Shown: in pieces, positions 31,343 to 39,500 of the stretch
Layout of the letters: every line of letters begins with the position of its first letter
Position numbering within the stretch: position 1 is the stretch's first letter
From: an uncultured Geobacteraceae bacterium
Lineage (GTDB): Bacteria; Desulfobacterota; Desulfuromonadia; Geobacterales; Pseudopelobacteraceae
NCBI GenBank assembly: GCA_903845365.1
Contig: CAIMXI010000510.1
Span: 1 to 40,488 of the forward strand
Direction of reading: 5' to 3'
Length of the DNA: 40,488 nucleotides
Translations under genes and position numbers: made by a program
The notes under the pieces: generated by a model
What the model was told of the DNA's origin: nothing
Seen by the model: the letters and a program-made list of their open reading frames with translations, nothing else
The model's database searches: none

Positions 31343-31348
31343 AGTATA
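31343..31348 (-). promoter_or_regulatory. Probable -10 element of the tpsBA promoter
   Basis: On the minus strand TATACT (five of six consensus bases) gives a start near 31336, ~75 nt before the tpsB ATG. The matching -35 position (TTACAA, 31366-31371) is poor and lies within the CRP-like box, as at activator-dependent class II promoters. Confidence 0.45.
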
Positions 31349-31366
31349 AAAAAGAGGTTCTCGCAT

Positions 31367-31382
31367 TGTAATATCATTCACA
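31367..31382. promoter_or_regulatory. CRP-like binding site upstream of tpsBA
   Basis: Minus strand TGTGA-ATGATA-TTACA matches the CRP consensus TGTGA-N6-TCACA at nine of ten half-site bases. Its centre lies about 38-41 bp upstream of the predicted tpsB transcription start, close to the -41.5 of class II CRP promoters. Since the neighbouring operon encodes an adenylate cyclase, cAMP control of the secretion pair is a reasonable inference. The site lies at the edge of the degraded DUF4338-like frame. Confidence 0.5.
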
Positions 31383-31706
31383 CAGGAAATCCATATATTT
31401 TGGATAAGTGTACTTAATAATATTCTTCGTCTGAGGTACCTGCATGACACTCCACCCAGACGATATCTGCATCTCCGGGAGCTTCAAACCCTCCTGCGCT
31501 TCCAGTTTCACCAGAAGCTTGAGGCAAGCGTCCAGCTTTAAAGAACCGCTTGCACTATACCACCCCAGATGTTCGCCAATCGTCCGCGTCAGTTCACTCC
31601 GGCTCAAGCGGGAACAGGTGGCAACCGTTTCTCGGATATCCGCTAATTCTACAGCACTGATTACTCGTCCACAATGGTCCAGATGTCCCTTAATCTCTCG
31701 TCCCAT
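31374..31706 (-). pseudogene. Truncated DUF4338 (DruA-like / transposase-associated) N-terminal fragment
   Basis: A 110-residue frame. Residues ~14-80 (LADIRETVATCSRLSRSELT, TIGEHLGWYSASGSLKLDAC, LLVKLEAQEGLKLP) look like the N-terminal helical domain that precedes the catalytic part in DUF4338 (DruA-like) and related IS-borne proteins, which are normally several hundred residues. After residue ~80 the sequence turns into unrelated AT-rich codons and ends, so the body is missing. No ribosome site precedes the ATG. Probably a remnant of a mobile gene whose insertion or deletion endpoint lies just upstream of tpsB. The family call rests on memory of the motif and is moderate. Confidence 0.55.
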
Positions 31707-31894
31707 AGCGTTACTACTCTATTAGCAGAGTCAGTCAACTCTATCCTAGCAAAAGGGATCTAATATGTTTACTGGTATCTTTACGACATAATATTTTATG
31801 TAGGGCGGTTAAAAGGCATAATCTATGGGGCTCTGTAGATTCGTGCGTCAGCGGCATGAATTTTACACTGCTGCCGCACAACCATAATCAAATG

Positions 31895-32290
31895 TTACCA
31901 CACGGTCTGCACATTTGGATAAGATCGAAGTTTATCGTCCTTTGTCACCAACAGCGCCCCAAGTGACAGAGCTGTTGCAGTGATAATACGGTCGGCGGGA
32001 TCTGTATGGGGAAAATCAGGCAAGCGGACTGATTCAACCGCGATAGCGGTGTTGACCGGCACAAACGAAAGAAACGGTAACCGTTCGCAGCGTCCAAGCC
32101 AGTCTCTGACATCAAGTGCCAGACGCAGTCTCCCCCGTTCGACAAGGAGAGCAATTTCCCATGAGCTGAAACAGGAGACATAAACTGATTTTGTCTTCAT
32201 TGCCTGTTCGATTGCCTCACTCGCCGGTCTGCTTAATTGAGCAGGATTATCAACCCACCAGACCAGGGCATGGGTATCAAGCAAGATCAT
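31895..32290 (-). CDS. vapC: PIN-domain ribonuclease toxin (VapC type)
   Basis: A 131-residue PIN-domain protein of normal size. Acidic metal-binding residues are all present: Asp5 (MILLDTHALVWW), Glu45 (SSWEIALLVERGRL), Asp100 (DPADRIITATAL) and Asp118/119 (TKDDKL). In this family they hold Mg or Mn for cleavage of RNA, usually tRNA or rRNA, which stops growth until antitoxin is resupplied. The start overlaps the end of the upstream antitoxin gene by 4 bases (ATGA arrangement), so translation is coupled. It appears intact. The LDTHALVWW form is typical of plasmid- and island-borne VapC proteins. Confidence 0.92.
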   Translation of the reverse strand: MILLDTHALVWWVDNPAQLSRPASEAIEQAMKTKSVYVSCFSSWEIALLVERGRLRLALDVRDWLGRCERLPFLSFVPVNTAIAVESVRLPDFPHTDPADRIITATALSLGALLVTKDDKLRSYPNVQTVW

Positions 32291-32520
32291 TTCAACGCCT
32301 CCCAGTCATCCAAACCAACCGGTTCAAGAGGATCATCATATTTGCGTACTGTATTGCGAAGCCCCATAAAATACTCCTCCGGGTCGGCAATATACGGTAC
32401 AACCTTTAAAACCGGGCGACCACGGTCGGTAATTATCAGTTCTTCACCGGTCTGCTCGATTTTGCGGAAATATTCAAGGCTGTGTGGTTTGAATTGGGAT
32501 TTTGAAACGGCTTGCGGCAT
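32287..32520 (-). CDS. Phd/YefM-type antitoxin partner of the PIN toxin
   Basis: A 77-residue protein. ATG 32518-32520 has a strong GGAGG ribosome site ~7 bases upstream. The N-terminal part (SQFKPHSLEYFRKIEQTGEE, LIITDRGRPVLKVVPY) fits the Phd/YefM DNA-binding fold, in which the protein binds its own promoter. The C-terminal ~35 residues (EEYFMGLRNTVRKYDDPLEP, ending DDWEAL) would wrap the toxin and block its active site. First gene of the pair. Expected role: neutralise VapC and autorepress the operon. Confidence 0.88.
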   Translation of the reverse strand: MPQAVSKSQFKPHSLEYFRKIEQTGEELIITDRGRPVLKVVPYIADPEEYFMGLRNTVRKYDDPLEPVGLDDWEALK

Positions 32521-32547
32521 AGTGAACCTCCCCTCTCTTTTATGACT

Positions 32548-32577
32548 ATGGTAGCATGGTCACTTCTATTTTTTCAA
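32548..32577 (-). promoter_or_regulatory. Possible promoter of the toxin-antitoxin pair
   Basis: Minus strand TTGAAA (32572-32577), 18-bp spacer, TACCAT (32548-32553); four of six matches at each element. It lies ~30 bp before the antitoxin start, and the repeated ATGGT motif across the -10 could be the autorepression site. Modest support only. Confidence 0.35.
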
Positions 32578-32746
32578 GTAAGTAAGTTGAACACACACAA
32601 AATTATTCAAATTGACGTATAAAGATGCCCCTTCAGTATCGACACTAAAAAAGCACGCTCAAGCGGTCGGCTGTCATCTTGAAATCAGATTTGTTACGGA
32701 ACACGCCTGTGGGACATCACAATTTCGAAATTAACGTTTTTGTAGG

Positions 32747-32766
32747 GGCGATCCCGGCGGGTCGCC
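32747..32766. repeat. GC-rich hairpin, REP-like
   Basis: GGCGATCCCGGCGGGTCGCC folds into an 8-bp stem (one G-T wobble) with a CGGC loop. Similar GGGCGA-type palindromes are common dispersed intergenic repeats; only one copy is in this window. Confidence 0.55.
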
Positions 32767-32928
32767 ATGTCAGGATAGCCAATATTTTAGGGGACTAGCG
32801 CATATCGAGGCACGGGCGAGCCAATGGCGTATACGTATAGCGGTACATCAACAAATTCTACATCCCTTAAGGTTTCTCCCCGGTACTTTTTCCTATTTTT
32901 TCGTAGGTTGCCGTTGAACATCGACGTC

Positions 32929-32952
32929 CTGGGAGCACGGACATTCTGTCCG
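32929..32952 (+). repeat. Short interspersed palindromic element, copy 1
   Basis: A 24-base element made of CTGGGAGC followed by the hairpin CGGACA-TTC-TGTCCG. Its reverse complement recurs at 33307-33330 with 22 of 24 bases identical. Opposed copies 378 bp apart suggest a REP/BIME-like pair enclosing the hairpin cluster. Confidence 0.65.
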
Positions 32953-33105
32953 TTTTCAAGCGGGTGTATCGCTTGAAACAGTCTTTGAAGTCAAAAACCT
33001 ACAAAAGTAATCTCTTTGTAAGTGACACAGGACGGTAATACCGTTGTGTTCTCCTATTTGTTTCGCTTTCGAGGCGAAGCAGGAGGCCGCATTATTGGTG
33101 TGTGT

Positions 33106-33138
33106 GTCGCGTTTCACGATAAAACCGTTCAACGCGAC
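33106..33138. repeat. Perfect 8-bp inverted repeat
   Basis: GTCGCGTT (33106-33113) and AACGCGAC (33131-33138) with a 17-base spacer. It could form a hairpin in RNA or bind a dimeric protein. No T-run follows, so it is not an obvious terminator. Confidence 0.5.
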
Positions 33139-33179
33139 CTACCATCTGGATAATTTATCTTTGAGTTTAAAAGGTTTTA

Positions 33180-33269
33180 TCCGCTTTTATCTTTCTTTAC
33201 CCTGTTGAAAAGTCTTTGAAGTTAAAAGCAAAACCTTTTATTTACAGGGATAAAAGGGATAAAAGCGGA
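33180..33269. repeat. Long imperfect inverted repeat
   Basis: Arms 33180-33204 and 33245-33269 (25 bases each) pair at 20 of 25 positions around a 40-base centre. The arms are AT-rich (CGCTTTTATC / GATAAAAGCG). The TTTGAAGT.AAAA motif recurs at ~32985, ~33214 and, as TGAAGTCAAAA, at ~33270, linking this to the rest of the mosaic. Confidence 0.5.
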
Positions 33270-33306
33270 TGAAGTCAAAAGCAAAAAGTATTTTTGTGCC
33301 CGAATG

Positions 33307-33330
33307 CGGACAGGATGTCCGCGCTCCCAG
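33307..33330 (-). repeat. Short interspersed palindromic element, copy 2 (inverted)
   Basis: CGGACA-GGA-TGTCCG hairpin followed by CGCTCCCAG; the reverse complement of 32929-32952 with two mismatches. The hairpin stem is fully conserved while the loop differs, which fits selection for structure. Confidence 0.65.
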
Positions 33331-33658
33331 AAAAATATGTGGCAAGCTGTTTTCCTGCCGGATCAGGAAATCTGTAGTTTCTAAATGCAAACCAAACAAA
33401 ATCAAAATAATCATAAATAGGCATTGACACCGCTATTAGAAGGTAGTATTGACAATGCGCCAGTTCTAATCACTTGCATTTATTGGCATAATTTAATTCT
33501 CAGTGTAGTTGATATTAATAAACAAAAAAACAGTTGGATACAGTTTTGCGGTGCATTGGGCTGCTGCGGAAAGGAGTGCGGTAATTGGGAGGATCATGTA
33601 AGGAGGAGTTAAGCGCAACTATTCGTACAACACAAACAGAAATGAAAGGAGAAAGAAG

Positions 33659-34192
33659 ATGAGAAAATTAACAGCATTATTGGCAGCAGGTTTGGTTTTG
33701 GGTTTGAGCGGGCAGGCGATGGCAGCGGCGGATGCAACTGCTACTTCTAGTATTGGGGCGACAGTGCTAACCCCGATCGCTATTACTAAGACCGCTGATT
33801 TGAATTTTGGAAGTTTTGCTGTTTCTGCTTCGACTGCTGGCACAGTAATTGTTGATGCAGCTGATGGGCGTACGTTTGGTGGTGCTGGTGGTGCTAGCGC
33901 AGTCTCCACAGCAACCGGTTTTGTTTCCGCATCATTTGATTTAAGCGGAGTAGCAACTGCTACATTTTCTATTACCTTACCAACGGCACCGGTGACTGTT
34001 ACACATACAACAGTTCCTGCAAATACAATGTCAGTTTCTGCTTTTGTCAGCAATCCAGCCACTACCGGAGTGCTTGATGCTTCAGGGTTAAGGACTGTTA
34101 AGGTAGGTGCGACTTTGACCGTACCGGCTGGCCAGGCGGCTGGTACTTATACACACGCAACTGGTCTACCCGTAACTGTAGCCTACAATTAA
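33659..34192 (+). CDS. DUF4402 pilin-like exported subunit 1
   Basis: A 177-residue protein. ATG 33659 has AGGAG 7 bases upstream. The signal peptide (MRKLTALLAAGLVLGLSGQA, then MAAAD) is cleaved near residue 22. The mature part is a DUF4402 beta-sandwich (ATVLTPIAITKTADLNFGSF, FSITLPTAPVTVTH, VGATLTVPAGQAAGTYTH) ending VTVAYN. DUF4402 proteins have a pilin-like fold and usually sit beside a PapD-like chaperone and an usher, as here. The alternating hydrophobic C-terminal strand (GLPVTVAYN) fits donor-strand exchange, though the exact strand used is not proven. Best ribosome site of the three subunits, so probably the major pilin. First gene of the operon. Confidence 0.88.
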   Translation: MRKLTALLAAGLVLGLSGQAMAAADATATSSIGATVLTPIAITKTADLNFGSFAVSASTAGTVIVDAADGRTFGGAGGASAVSTATGFVSASFDLSGVATATFSITLPTAPVTVTHTTVPANTMSVSAFVSNPATTGVLDASGLRTVKVGATLTVPAGQAAGTYTHATGLPVTVAYN

Positions 34193-34206
34193 AAGGTATT
34201 TTATTA

Positions 34207-34884
34207 GTGACGATCGCACGATTCGTGTTATTCGGTCAGGCAACATTTCTGTTCGCAGTAATGCTGCCTGACATTAAGGCTTATGCCGCCACCGCCAATG
34301 CAGCAGTTAGTGCTGAGGTCATCTCGCCCACCAGCGCATCAATAGACGCTGCGGCTGAATTATTGAAAAGCGCCAGCACCGGCATGCTCACACTGAGCAT
34401 TCCCGGTGCCGGCGCTCTTTTTGCCAGCAAGGATGGCGGCGGTTCTTCTGTTGGGACGACGCTCTCTCCGAGCCCGGGCTTAAGCGCTGCAACCGCCGGC
34501 AATGATGTCGCTTCTTCAGATTTTGTATTGCCCACTTCGATTTCGGGCGCTGGCGCCGCTGCCGCCAGTAAGGATGGCGCATCTTCGGATGGGACGACGC
34601 CCGCTTCGGTCCCGGGCGATAGCGCTCCAACAGCCAGCGGGGATAGCGCTTCTTCGGGTGGGGTGACGCTTACTTCTACCGGCGTGCGTGGCAACTCGAT
34701 AGTTTTTTCAACCACCGATACCGCCTCTTTGGCTTCAATCGTTACTGCACTAGCTGCATCAGGGGGCAGTATCCAGATAAGCGGCATTATGAGCTCCGGG
34801 CGGGGGGTGAGCCTGACCATCTCGCACGCTGTGAATAATGGCAACGGCAGTGGCACTGTACTTGCCACTGTTGCATACGATTGA
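34207..34884 (+). CDS. Pilin-like exported subunit 2 with internal Ser/Gly/Ala-rich duplication
   Basis: A 225-residue protein using GTG at 34207, 14 bp after the previous stop, with a distant AAGG ribosome site. Residues 1-27 are a signal peptide (FVLFGQATFLFAVM, cleavage near AYA). Residues ~60-152 are low-complexity and contain two ~47-residue units, beginning SIPGAGALFASKDG and SISGAGAAAASKDG. The C-terminal ~70 residues (NSIVFSTTDTASLASIVTAL, GGSIQISGIMSSGRGVSLTI, GTVLATVAYD) end in a beta pattern like the neighbouring subunits. It looks like a DUF4402-related domain split by the repeat insert. Possibly a minor, adaptor or tip subunit. The family link is weaker than for its neighbours, but reading frame, signal and operon position argue that it is real. 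Confidence 0.75.
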   Translation: MTIARFVLFGQATFLFAVMLPDIKAYAATANAAVSAEVISPTSASIDAAAELLKSASTGMLTLSIPGAGALFASKDGGGSSVGTTLSPSPGLSAATAGNDVASSDFVLPTSISGAGAAAASKDGASSDGTTPASVPGDSAPTASGDSASSGGVTLTSTGVRGNSIVFSTTDTASLASIVTALAASGGSIQISGIMSSGRGVSLTISHAVNNGNGSGTVLATVAYD

Positions 34885-34909
34885 GCGAGTTTCGCCTTCT
34901 GGTGGATTT

Positions 34910-35479
34910 ATGGATAACGTGATTGGAAGGATTGCCGCGCAAGCGGAAAGAGTCAGGATCGCTGCGCCGTTTGGGGTGTTTGCGGCTTTTTTTTTATTTG
35001 TTGTTTCCGCTACGCCGGCTTTGGGCAATAGCTTTTCGTTTTATAAAGACACCAACGGCGATTTGCTTTTCGGGTCGTTCATTGCAGGCACTGGTGGCAC
35101 AGTGAAGATTAACCCCACCGACAACTATCGTTCCGTGACCTCGGGTGGTGTGATACTGATGAACTCCAACTATCATGCGGCCAGCTTTAAGCTTAACTGC
35201 AGTACTCTGAGTGGTACAGATCCTTGCACAACGAGCTCTGTCTACTCAGTTACTCTGCCGGGCAGTGCTACCTTGACTCACAGTGTCGACAGCACCAAAA
35301 CCATGTCTGTAGAAAGTTTTTCGGCGTATTCTTTAAATGGGGGTTCCAGCGGTTATCTGAAAGGTTCTGTTACGTTAGGTTCTGATACTTTGAATGTTGG
35401 CGCAACGCTGAATGTTGGCGCCAGCCAGACACCCGGGAGTTATTCGGGCAGCTTTTCCGTGACGGTGACGTATCAGTGA
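34910..35479 (+). CDS. DUF4402-like pilin subunit 3
   Basis: A 189-residue protein. ATG 34910 (MDNVIGRI) has GGTGG ~5 bases upstream, 25 bp after the previous stop; an upstream in-frame ATG at 34838 would overlap gene 2 and lacks a signal-like start. The signal segment is internal and long: residues ~1-37 include RIAAPFGVFAAFFLFVVSAT with cleavage near ALG. The mature part resembles DUF4402 (LLFGSFIAGTGGTVKINPTD, GSATLTHSVDSTKTMSVESF, VGATLNVGASQTPGSYSG) and ends FSVTVTYQ. Two Cys (LNCSTLSGTDPC) may form a disulfide absent from subunit 1. It shares NFGSF/LFGSF and VGATL motifs with subunit 1, indicating duplication and divergence. Confidence 0.82.
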   Translation: MDNVIGRIAAQAERVRIAAPFGVFAAFFLFVVSATPALGNSFSFYKDTNGDLLFGSFIAGTGGTVKINPTDNYRSVTSGGVILMNSNYHAASFKLNCSTLSGTDPCTTSSVYSVTLPGSATLTHSVDSTKTMSVESFSAYSLNGGSSGYLKGSVTLGSDTLNVGATLNVGASQTPGSYSGSFSVTVTYQ

Positions 35480-35489
35480 CCGAAACCTA

Positions 35490-35563
35490 ACCACCCCTGG
35501 CCCCTCCTAAAACATGAGGGGAATTTTGCTCCCCTCCTTACAAAGGTGGGGTTGGAGGGTGGT
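35490..35563. repeat. Nested inverted repeat between pilin and chaperone genes
   Basis: The inner hairpin is GAGGGGA (35516-35522), loop ATTTTGC, TCCCCTC (35530-35536). Outer arms are ACCACCC (35490-35496) and GGGTGGT (35557-35563). The palindromic C/G-rich pattern is like dispersed intergenic repeats seen in many genomes. It lacks a clear T-run, so it may act as an attenuator or mRNA stabiliser between the abundant pilins and the chaperone/usher messages. Confidence 0.6.
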
Positions 35564-35639
35564 TGGGCTTAATGTCATTTTGATTGGAAATTTGAATCAG
35601 AAACAGGGATGAACCGCCACAATAAAGGAGGGTATATTA

Positions 35640-36497
35640 TTGCATATAAAACGACTTTCATTCTTTGACCGACTGGTCGGGATTGTAGCCCTGATGCTTC
35701 TGCTGCTCTCTGCGGCGCAGTCAGCCCAGGCCGGTCTGATGCTCTATCCGACCCGTGTGGTGTTGGATAACAAGGATCGTAGCGCCCAGGTGGAGATCAT
35801 CAACAACGGCGACAAACCGGAGACCTATCGTATCGGTCTGGTCAACCGCCGCATGACCGCGACCGGTGAGCTTGTATCCGCCGACAAACCTGAAGCCGGC
35901 GAGAAGTTCGCGATCGACATGATCCGCTTTTCACCGCGCCAGGTGACGCTGCAGCCGGGAAAGGCTCAGACGGTGCGGATCATGGTGCGCAAGCCGGACG
36001 GACTTGAGGCTGGCGAATATCGCTCTCATCTTCAGTTTGACCGTGTGGCTGATACTGAAGGGGCGGCAAATCTGGAGAACCTTGCCAAACCTGAAAAAGG
36101 TGAAATCTCAATAGTTTTGCAGGCTCTGGTGGGTGCTTCGATCCCGGTGATCGTGCGTCACGGCGAAACGAAGCTTACGACCACGCTGACCGACATTGCC
36201 ATTGAGCAGGGGAAAGACAAGGAGCAGCTGCTGGCCTTTACCATTAACCGTGAAGGCAACCGCTCGGTGTATGGCGATCTGGTGGCAACATTCACGCCTG
36301 CTGACGGCAAGCCGATTGAGGTGTCCAGAGTTTCCGGCGTGGCGGTTTATGTGCCCAATGCTCAGCGCAAAACCAAGCTGCCGATCAGACTGCCGGAAGG
36401 TGTGACCCTGAAAAAAGGGGCGCTGACCCTGCGCTATCTTGACCGCCCCGATGCCGGCGGCAAGGTGCTGGCCGAGACGAAGTTAGCGATGCCGTGA
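35640..36497 (+). CDS. PapD-like periplasmic pilus chaperone
   Basis: A 285-residue protein using TTG at 35640, fixed by a strong AAGGAGGG 8 bases upstream; no ATG lies nearby. The signal peptide (residues 1-31, LVGIVALMLLLLSAAQSAQA) is cleaved before GLMLYPT. Two Ig-like lobes follow: residues ~32-160 (PTRVVLDNKDRSAQVEIINN, SPRQVTLQPGKAQTVRIMVR) and ~165-285 (SIPVIVRHGETKL, VSGVAVYVPNAQRKTKLPIR). Arg39 in PTRVV is in the place of the conserved chaperone Arg that anchors subunit C-termini. It would hold the DUF4402 subunits by donor-strand complementation and deliver them to the usher. It lies 160 bp after subunit 3, separated by the inverted repeat, and 43 bp before the usher-like gene. Confidence 0.88.
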   Translation: MHIKRLSFFDRLVGIVALMLLLLSAAQSAQAGLMLYPTRVVLDNKDRSAQVEIINNGDKPETYRIGLVNRRMTATGELVSADKPEAGEKFAIDMIRFSPRQVTLQPGKAQTVRIMVRKPDGLEAGEYRSHLQFDRVADTEGAANLENLAKPEKGEISIVLQALVGASIPVIVRHGETKLTTTLTDIAIEQGKDKEQLLAFTINREGNRSVYGDLVATFTPADGKPIEVSRVSGVAVYVPNAQRKTKLPIRLPEGVTLKKGALTLRYLDRPDAGGKVLAETKLAMP

Positions 36498-36540
36498 TTG
36501 CCCCGCTTCACTTCCGCTCTTTTGCAATCTGGTTTTGCTG

Positions 36541-39500
36541 ATGTCTCGCTTTGCTCTGCTGTTACTCTTTTGCGCCCTGACCTTTTTTTTTGCAGGTGCG
36601 GCAACGGCTGCGCCTAATACCGGCCCGGTTGCCGCCGGGACGCCAAACGTGCTGATATTCGAGTTGCGTCTGGATGGTTCAACGCTGGCCGATTCCCTTA
36701 CCGCTTATGAATCCGGCAAAGAAATTCTGCTGCCGTTGGGTGAGTTGACCCGCCTTCTTACACTTGGAATCACCGTAGACCCGAGAGCCCGCGTGGCCTC
36801 GGGTTTTATTTTGAGTGAAGACCGTCTTTTCCGCCTTGATCTACCCGCCTTGAAGGTGTCTTTTGGCGGCAGCGTCGAAGCGGTTGACCCGGTCGGGGTG
36901 CGCTGGCTGGATGACGATATCTATGCTTCCGGAACACTGCTGCAGCGCTGGCTCCCTGTTGATTTGAAACCTGATCTCTCAACCCTCATTATCGACGTAC
37001 TCCCCCGTGAAAAATTGCCGATACAGGCGCGCCTGGAGCGTGAGCGTGCCGCCAAAGGACTGAGAGCGCGGGGCGGCGGCTATCAGGATCCCGGATATCC
37101 CCACGCCATACCGGACTACAGCCTGCTCAGCATCCCCTTTATTGACCAGACCCTGGGCCTTGATTATCAGGGGGGGCATGGCAGCAGTAAAGGCAACTGG
37201 GCCTATTCATCCTATCTTACCGCCGACCTGCTCGGTATGGAGGGGTCGCTCTACCTCTCCACCAGCAAGGGTGCGGATAAGCTTGATCACCGCCTGACCC
37301 TATCCCGCAACGATCCGGACGGTGAACTGCTGGGGCTGATGCGTGCCCGCTCGCTGACCCTGGGCAACATGGGTGTTCCTTCGCTCAACAACGTGCTGCG
37401 CGGCAGCGGCAGCGGCAACGGTGCCCTCATCAGCAATCGCGCGCTCTCCCAGTCGTCCAGCTATGACCACCATACCTTCCGTGGTGACCTCCCCCCAGGC
37501 TGGGATGTGACACTCTATCTGAACGACGCCCTGATCGCCATGGCGCATTCCCGCGCCGACGGCACCTATGAGTTTGCCGACCAGCAGTTGATGTATGGGA
37601 TCAACGAATTCCGGCTGATGTTCAACGGCCCGATGGGGCAGACGCGGGTAGAGCGCCATGTTTTCAACATTGACCAGAACCTCGCCAAGCCGGGAGATTT
37701 TTTTTACACATTAGGGGGAGTGCAGGACGACAATAACCGTCTGCGCGGCTCCGCCCTGTTTGATCTCGGCCTGTTCAAACAGTTGGCGCTCAGCGGCGGT
37801 GCGGTCAGCATGCCCCAGAGTAGTGGAGGGTCTGCAACTACCGAGGATCGCCGCTTCTACAGCCTGGGGCTGCGCACTTCACTCCTTGCCATGCTTCTGA
37901 ACAGCGATTTTGTGCTGGCGGAACAGGGTGGCTCTCTCTACGAGATCGGCCTCAAAACCCAGGTTATGAAGTACTCCATCGACTTTACCCATACCGGCCT
38001 GAGTGCAGATTTTGTCAGCGACTTCTATTCTGCCACCACAGACCAGATTAAATTTAAAGACCGCGCCCGCGTCAGCGGCTCTCTGCCGCTCTGGGGCAAA
38101 CAACAGTTGCCTCTGGCTGTTGACCTCTCCCGCGAGGAGACCCGCAGCGGTATCCAGACGCTGGATGTTCAGGGGCGCCTCTCACTTAACGTGTTAGAAA
38201 CCAACCTCACCAACTCCCTTTCCTGGAACAAGCGCGATTCATCGACATCATCCGGCGGCACACTGCAGGCGAGCCGGCGTGTGGCCGGCATCAACTTTAG
38301 CAGCCAGGCGGCCTACACGCTTGAACCGGATACAAAGATCGCAAGCCTGGCTCTGAACGGCGACATCAACTTCGGCCAGACCAGCCGCTTGAGTGTGGGG
38401 GTGCTGCATGTTCTTGATCCGAGCCAGACAACATTTACCACCGGCGTTACCCACAACTTCGGCACTTTCGGCGTCGGTCTGAGCGGACGTTATGTCAATA
38501 CCGGCGAGTATGCGCTCGGAACCCAGCTCTTCATGGCGCTGTCGCGTGATCCCCGCAGCGGTGCACTGGTGCCTGACTGGCAGCCGATAGCAGGGTCGGG
38601 AGCGGTATCGGCGCGCGCTTTTCTGGATGCCAACCAGAACGGCATGTTTGATCCCGGCGAGAAACCGATCGAAGGCGCAGGCTTCACCATGAATGAGGGA
38701 GGCCGGCACCCGGTGAAGACTGATGCCAGCGGTGTTGCCTATCTGTCGCGTCTGCAACCCAAACAGTACACGGATCTGGCGCTTGATACATCTACCCTGG
38801 AAGACCCGCAATGGCTCCCGACCGTCAAGGGGATGCGGATTCTGCCGAGACCAGGCAAAGTTCAAAACATTGATTTTCCAGTGGTTATGACCGGTGAGGT
38901 GGACGGCACAGTATTTTTGGAGGATGGCGGTAAGAAACGCGGCATTGGTAATGCCCTGGTAGAGCTTGTGGATGAACATGGCACAGTGGTTGCCAGCGGC
39001 CGCAGCTCATCTGATGGCTACTACATCATACCGTCAGTCCGTCCGGGGCGCTACAAGGCTATGGTTTCACCAACACAGCTTGAGAAGTTGGGTCTGGATC
39101 TTACACAGCCTGTAGAGCTGGCCATGCGCGGCGACGGAGATTTTATCAACGGGAAAAATTTCACACTGAAGCGCAAAGGGACGATCGCTCCGGATGAACC
39201 GATCATGGTTGCCAAAGTTGCCGATGCGAAAGCCGGAGCTGAGCAGGAAGGCCCTGCCAAAACCAAACAGAAAGAAGAGCAGCAGGCAGATGATCGCCTG
39301 CTCTCCGAGAAACTGGAGATTGAGGCAGTTGCGATAACTAAAGCACGTCTCGACAAAATCAAGCTTGAAGAAGAGCGTTTGGAAAAAGAGCGACTGGTAA
39401 GTGAGCAACTGGAGAGAGAACGGCTACTTGCTGAAAAACAGGAGATGGAGCGAGTAGCGGCAGCCAAAGCAGAGCAGGAACGTCTTGCCAAAGCCAAGCT

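Larger units (their letters stand above)
32521..33658. other. Gene-poor, palindrome-rich intergenic stretch (~1.1 kb)
   Basis: No convincing coding region is present. A 62-codon frame at 33424-33612 lacks a ribosome site and protein-like composition. The stretch carries a dense series of hairpins and short repeats between ~32740 and 33330, then ~330 bp of AT-rich sequence leading to the pilin operon. There, TTGACA occurs at 33424-33429 and 33449-33454, but no -10 at proper spacing could be matched with confidence. An additional AGGAGGAG at ~33601-33608 precedes only a very short frame. Confidence 0.65.

Noticed and set aside
31262..31450. 63-residue N-terminal extension of TpsB
   Set aside because: It would bury the signal peptide, and the region contains the probable promoter and CRP-like box.
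33424..33612. Small 62-residue protein before the pilin operon
   Set aside because: No ribosome site, AT-rich and Cys/Trp-scattered translation, and a position inside the probable pilin promoter region.
35516..35536. Rho-independent terminator after pilin subunit 3
   Set aside because: The hairpin is good but the following bases (CTTACAAAGG) have no T-run, and downstream genes in the same direction appear to belong to the operon.
38248..38979. 243-codon minus-strand frame opposite the usher-like gene, and further frames up to 40379
   Set aside because: These are shadows of the barrel and coiled-coil coding sequence. The Ser/Arg/Leu-rich repeats are the antisense of the 30-residue repeat.
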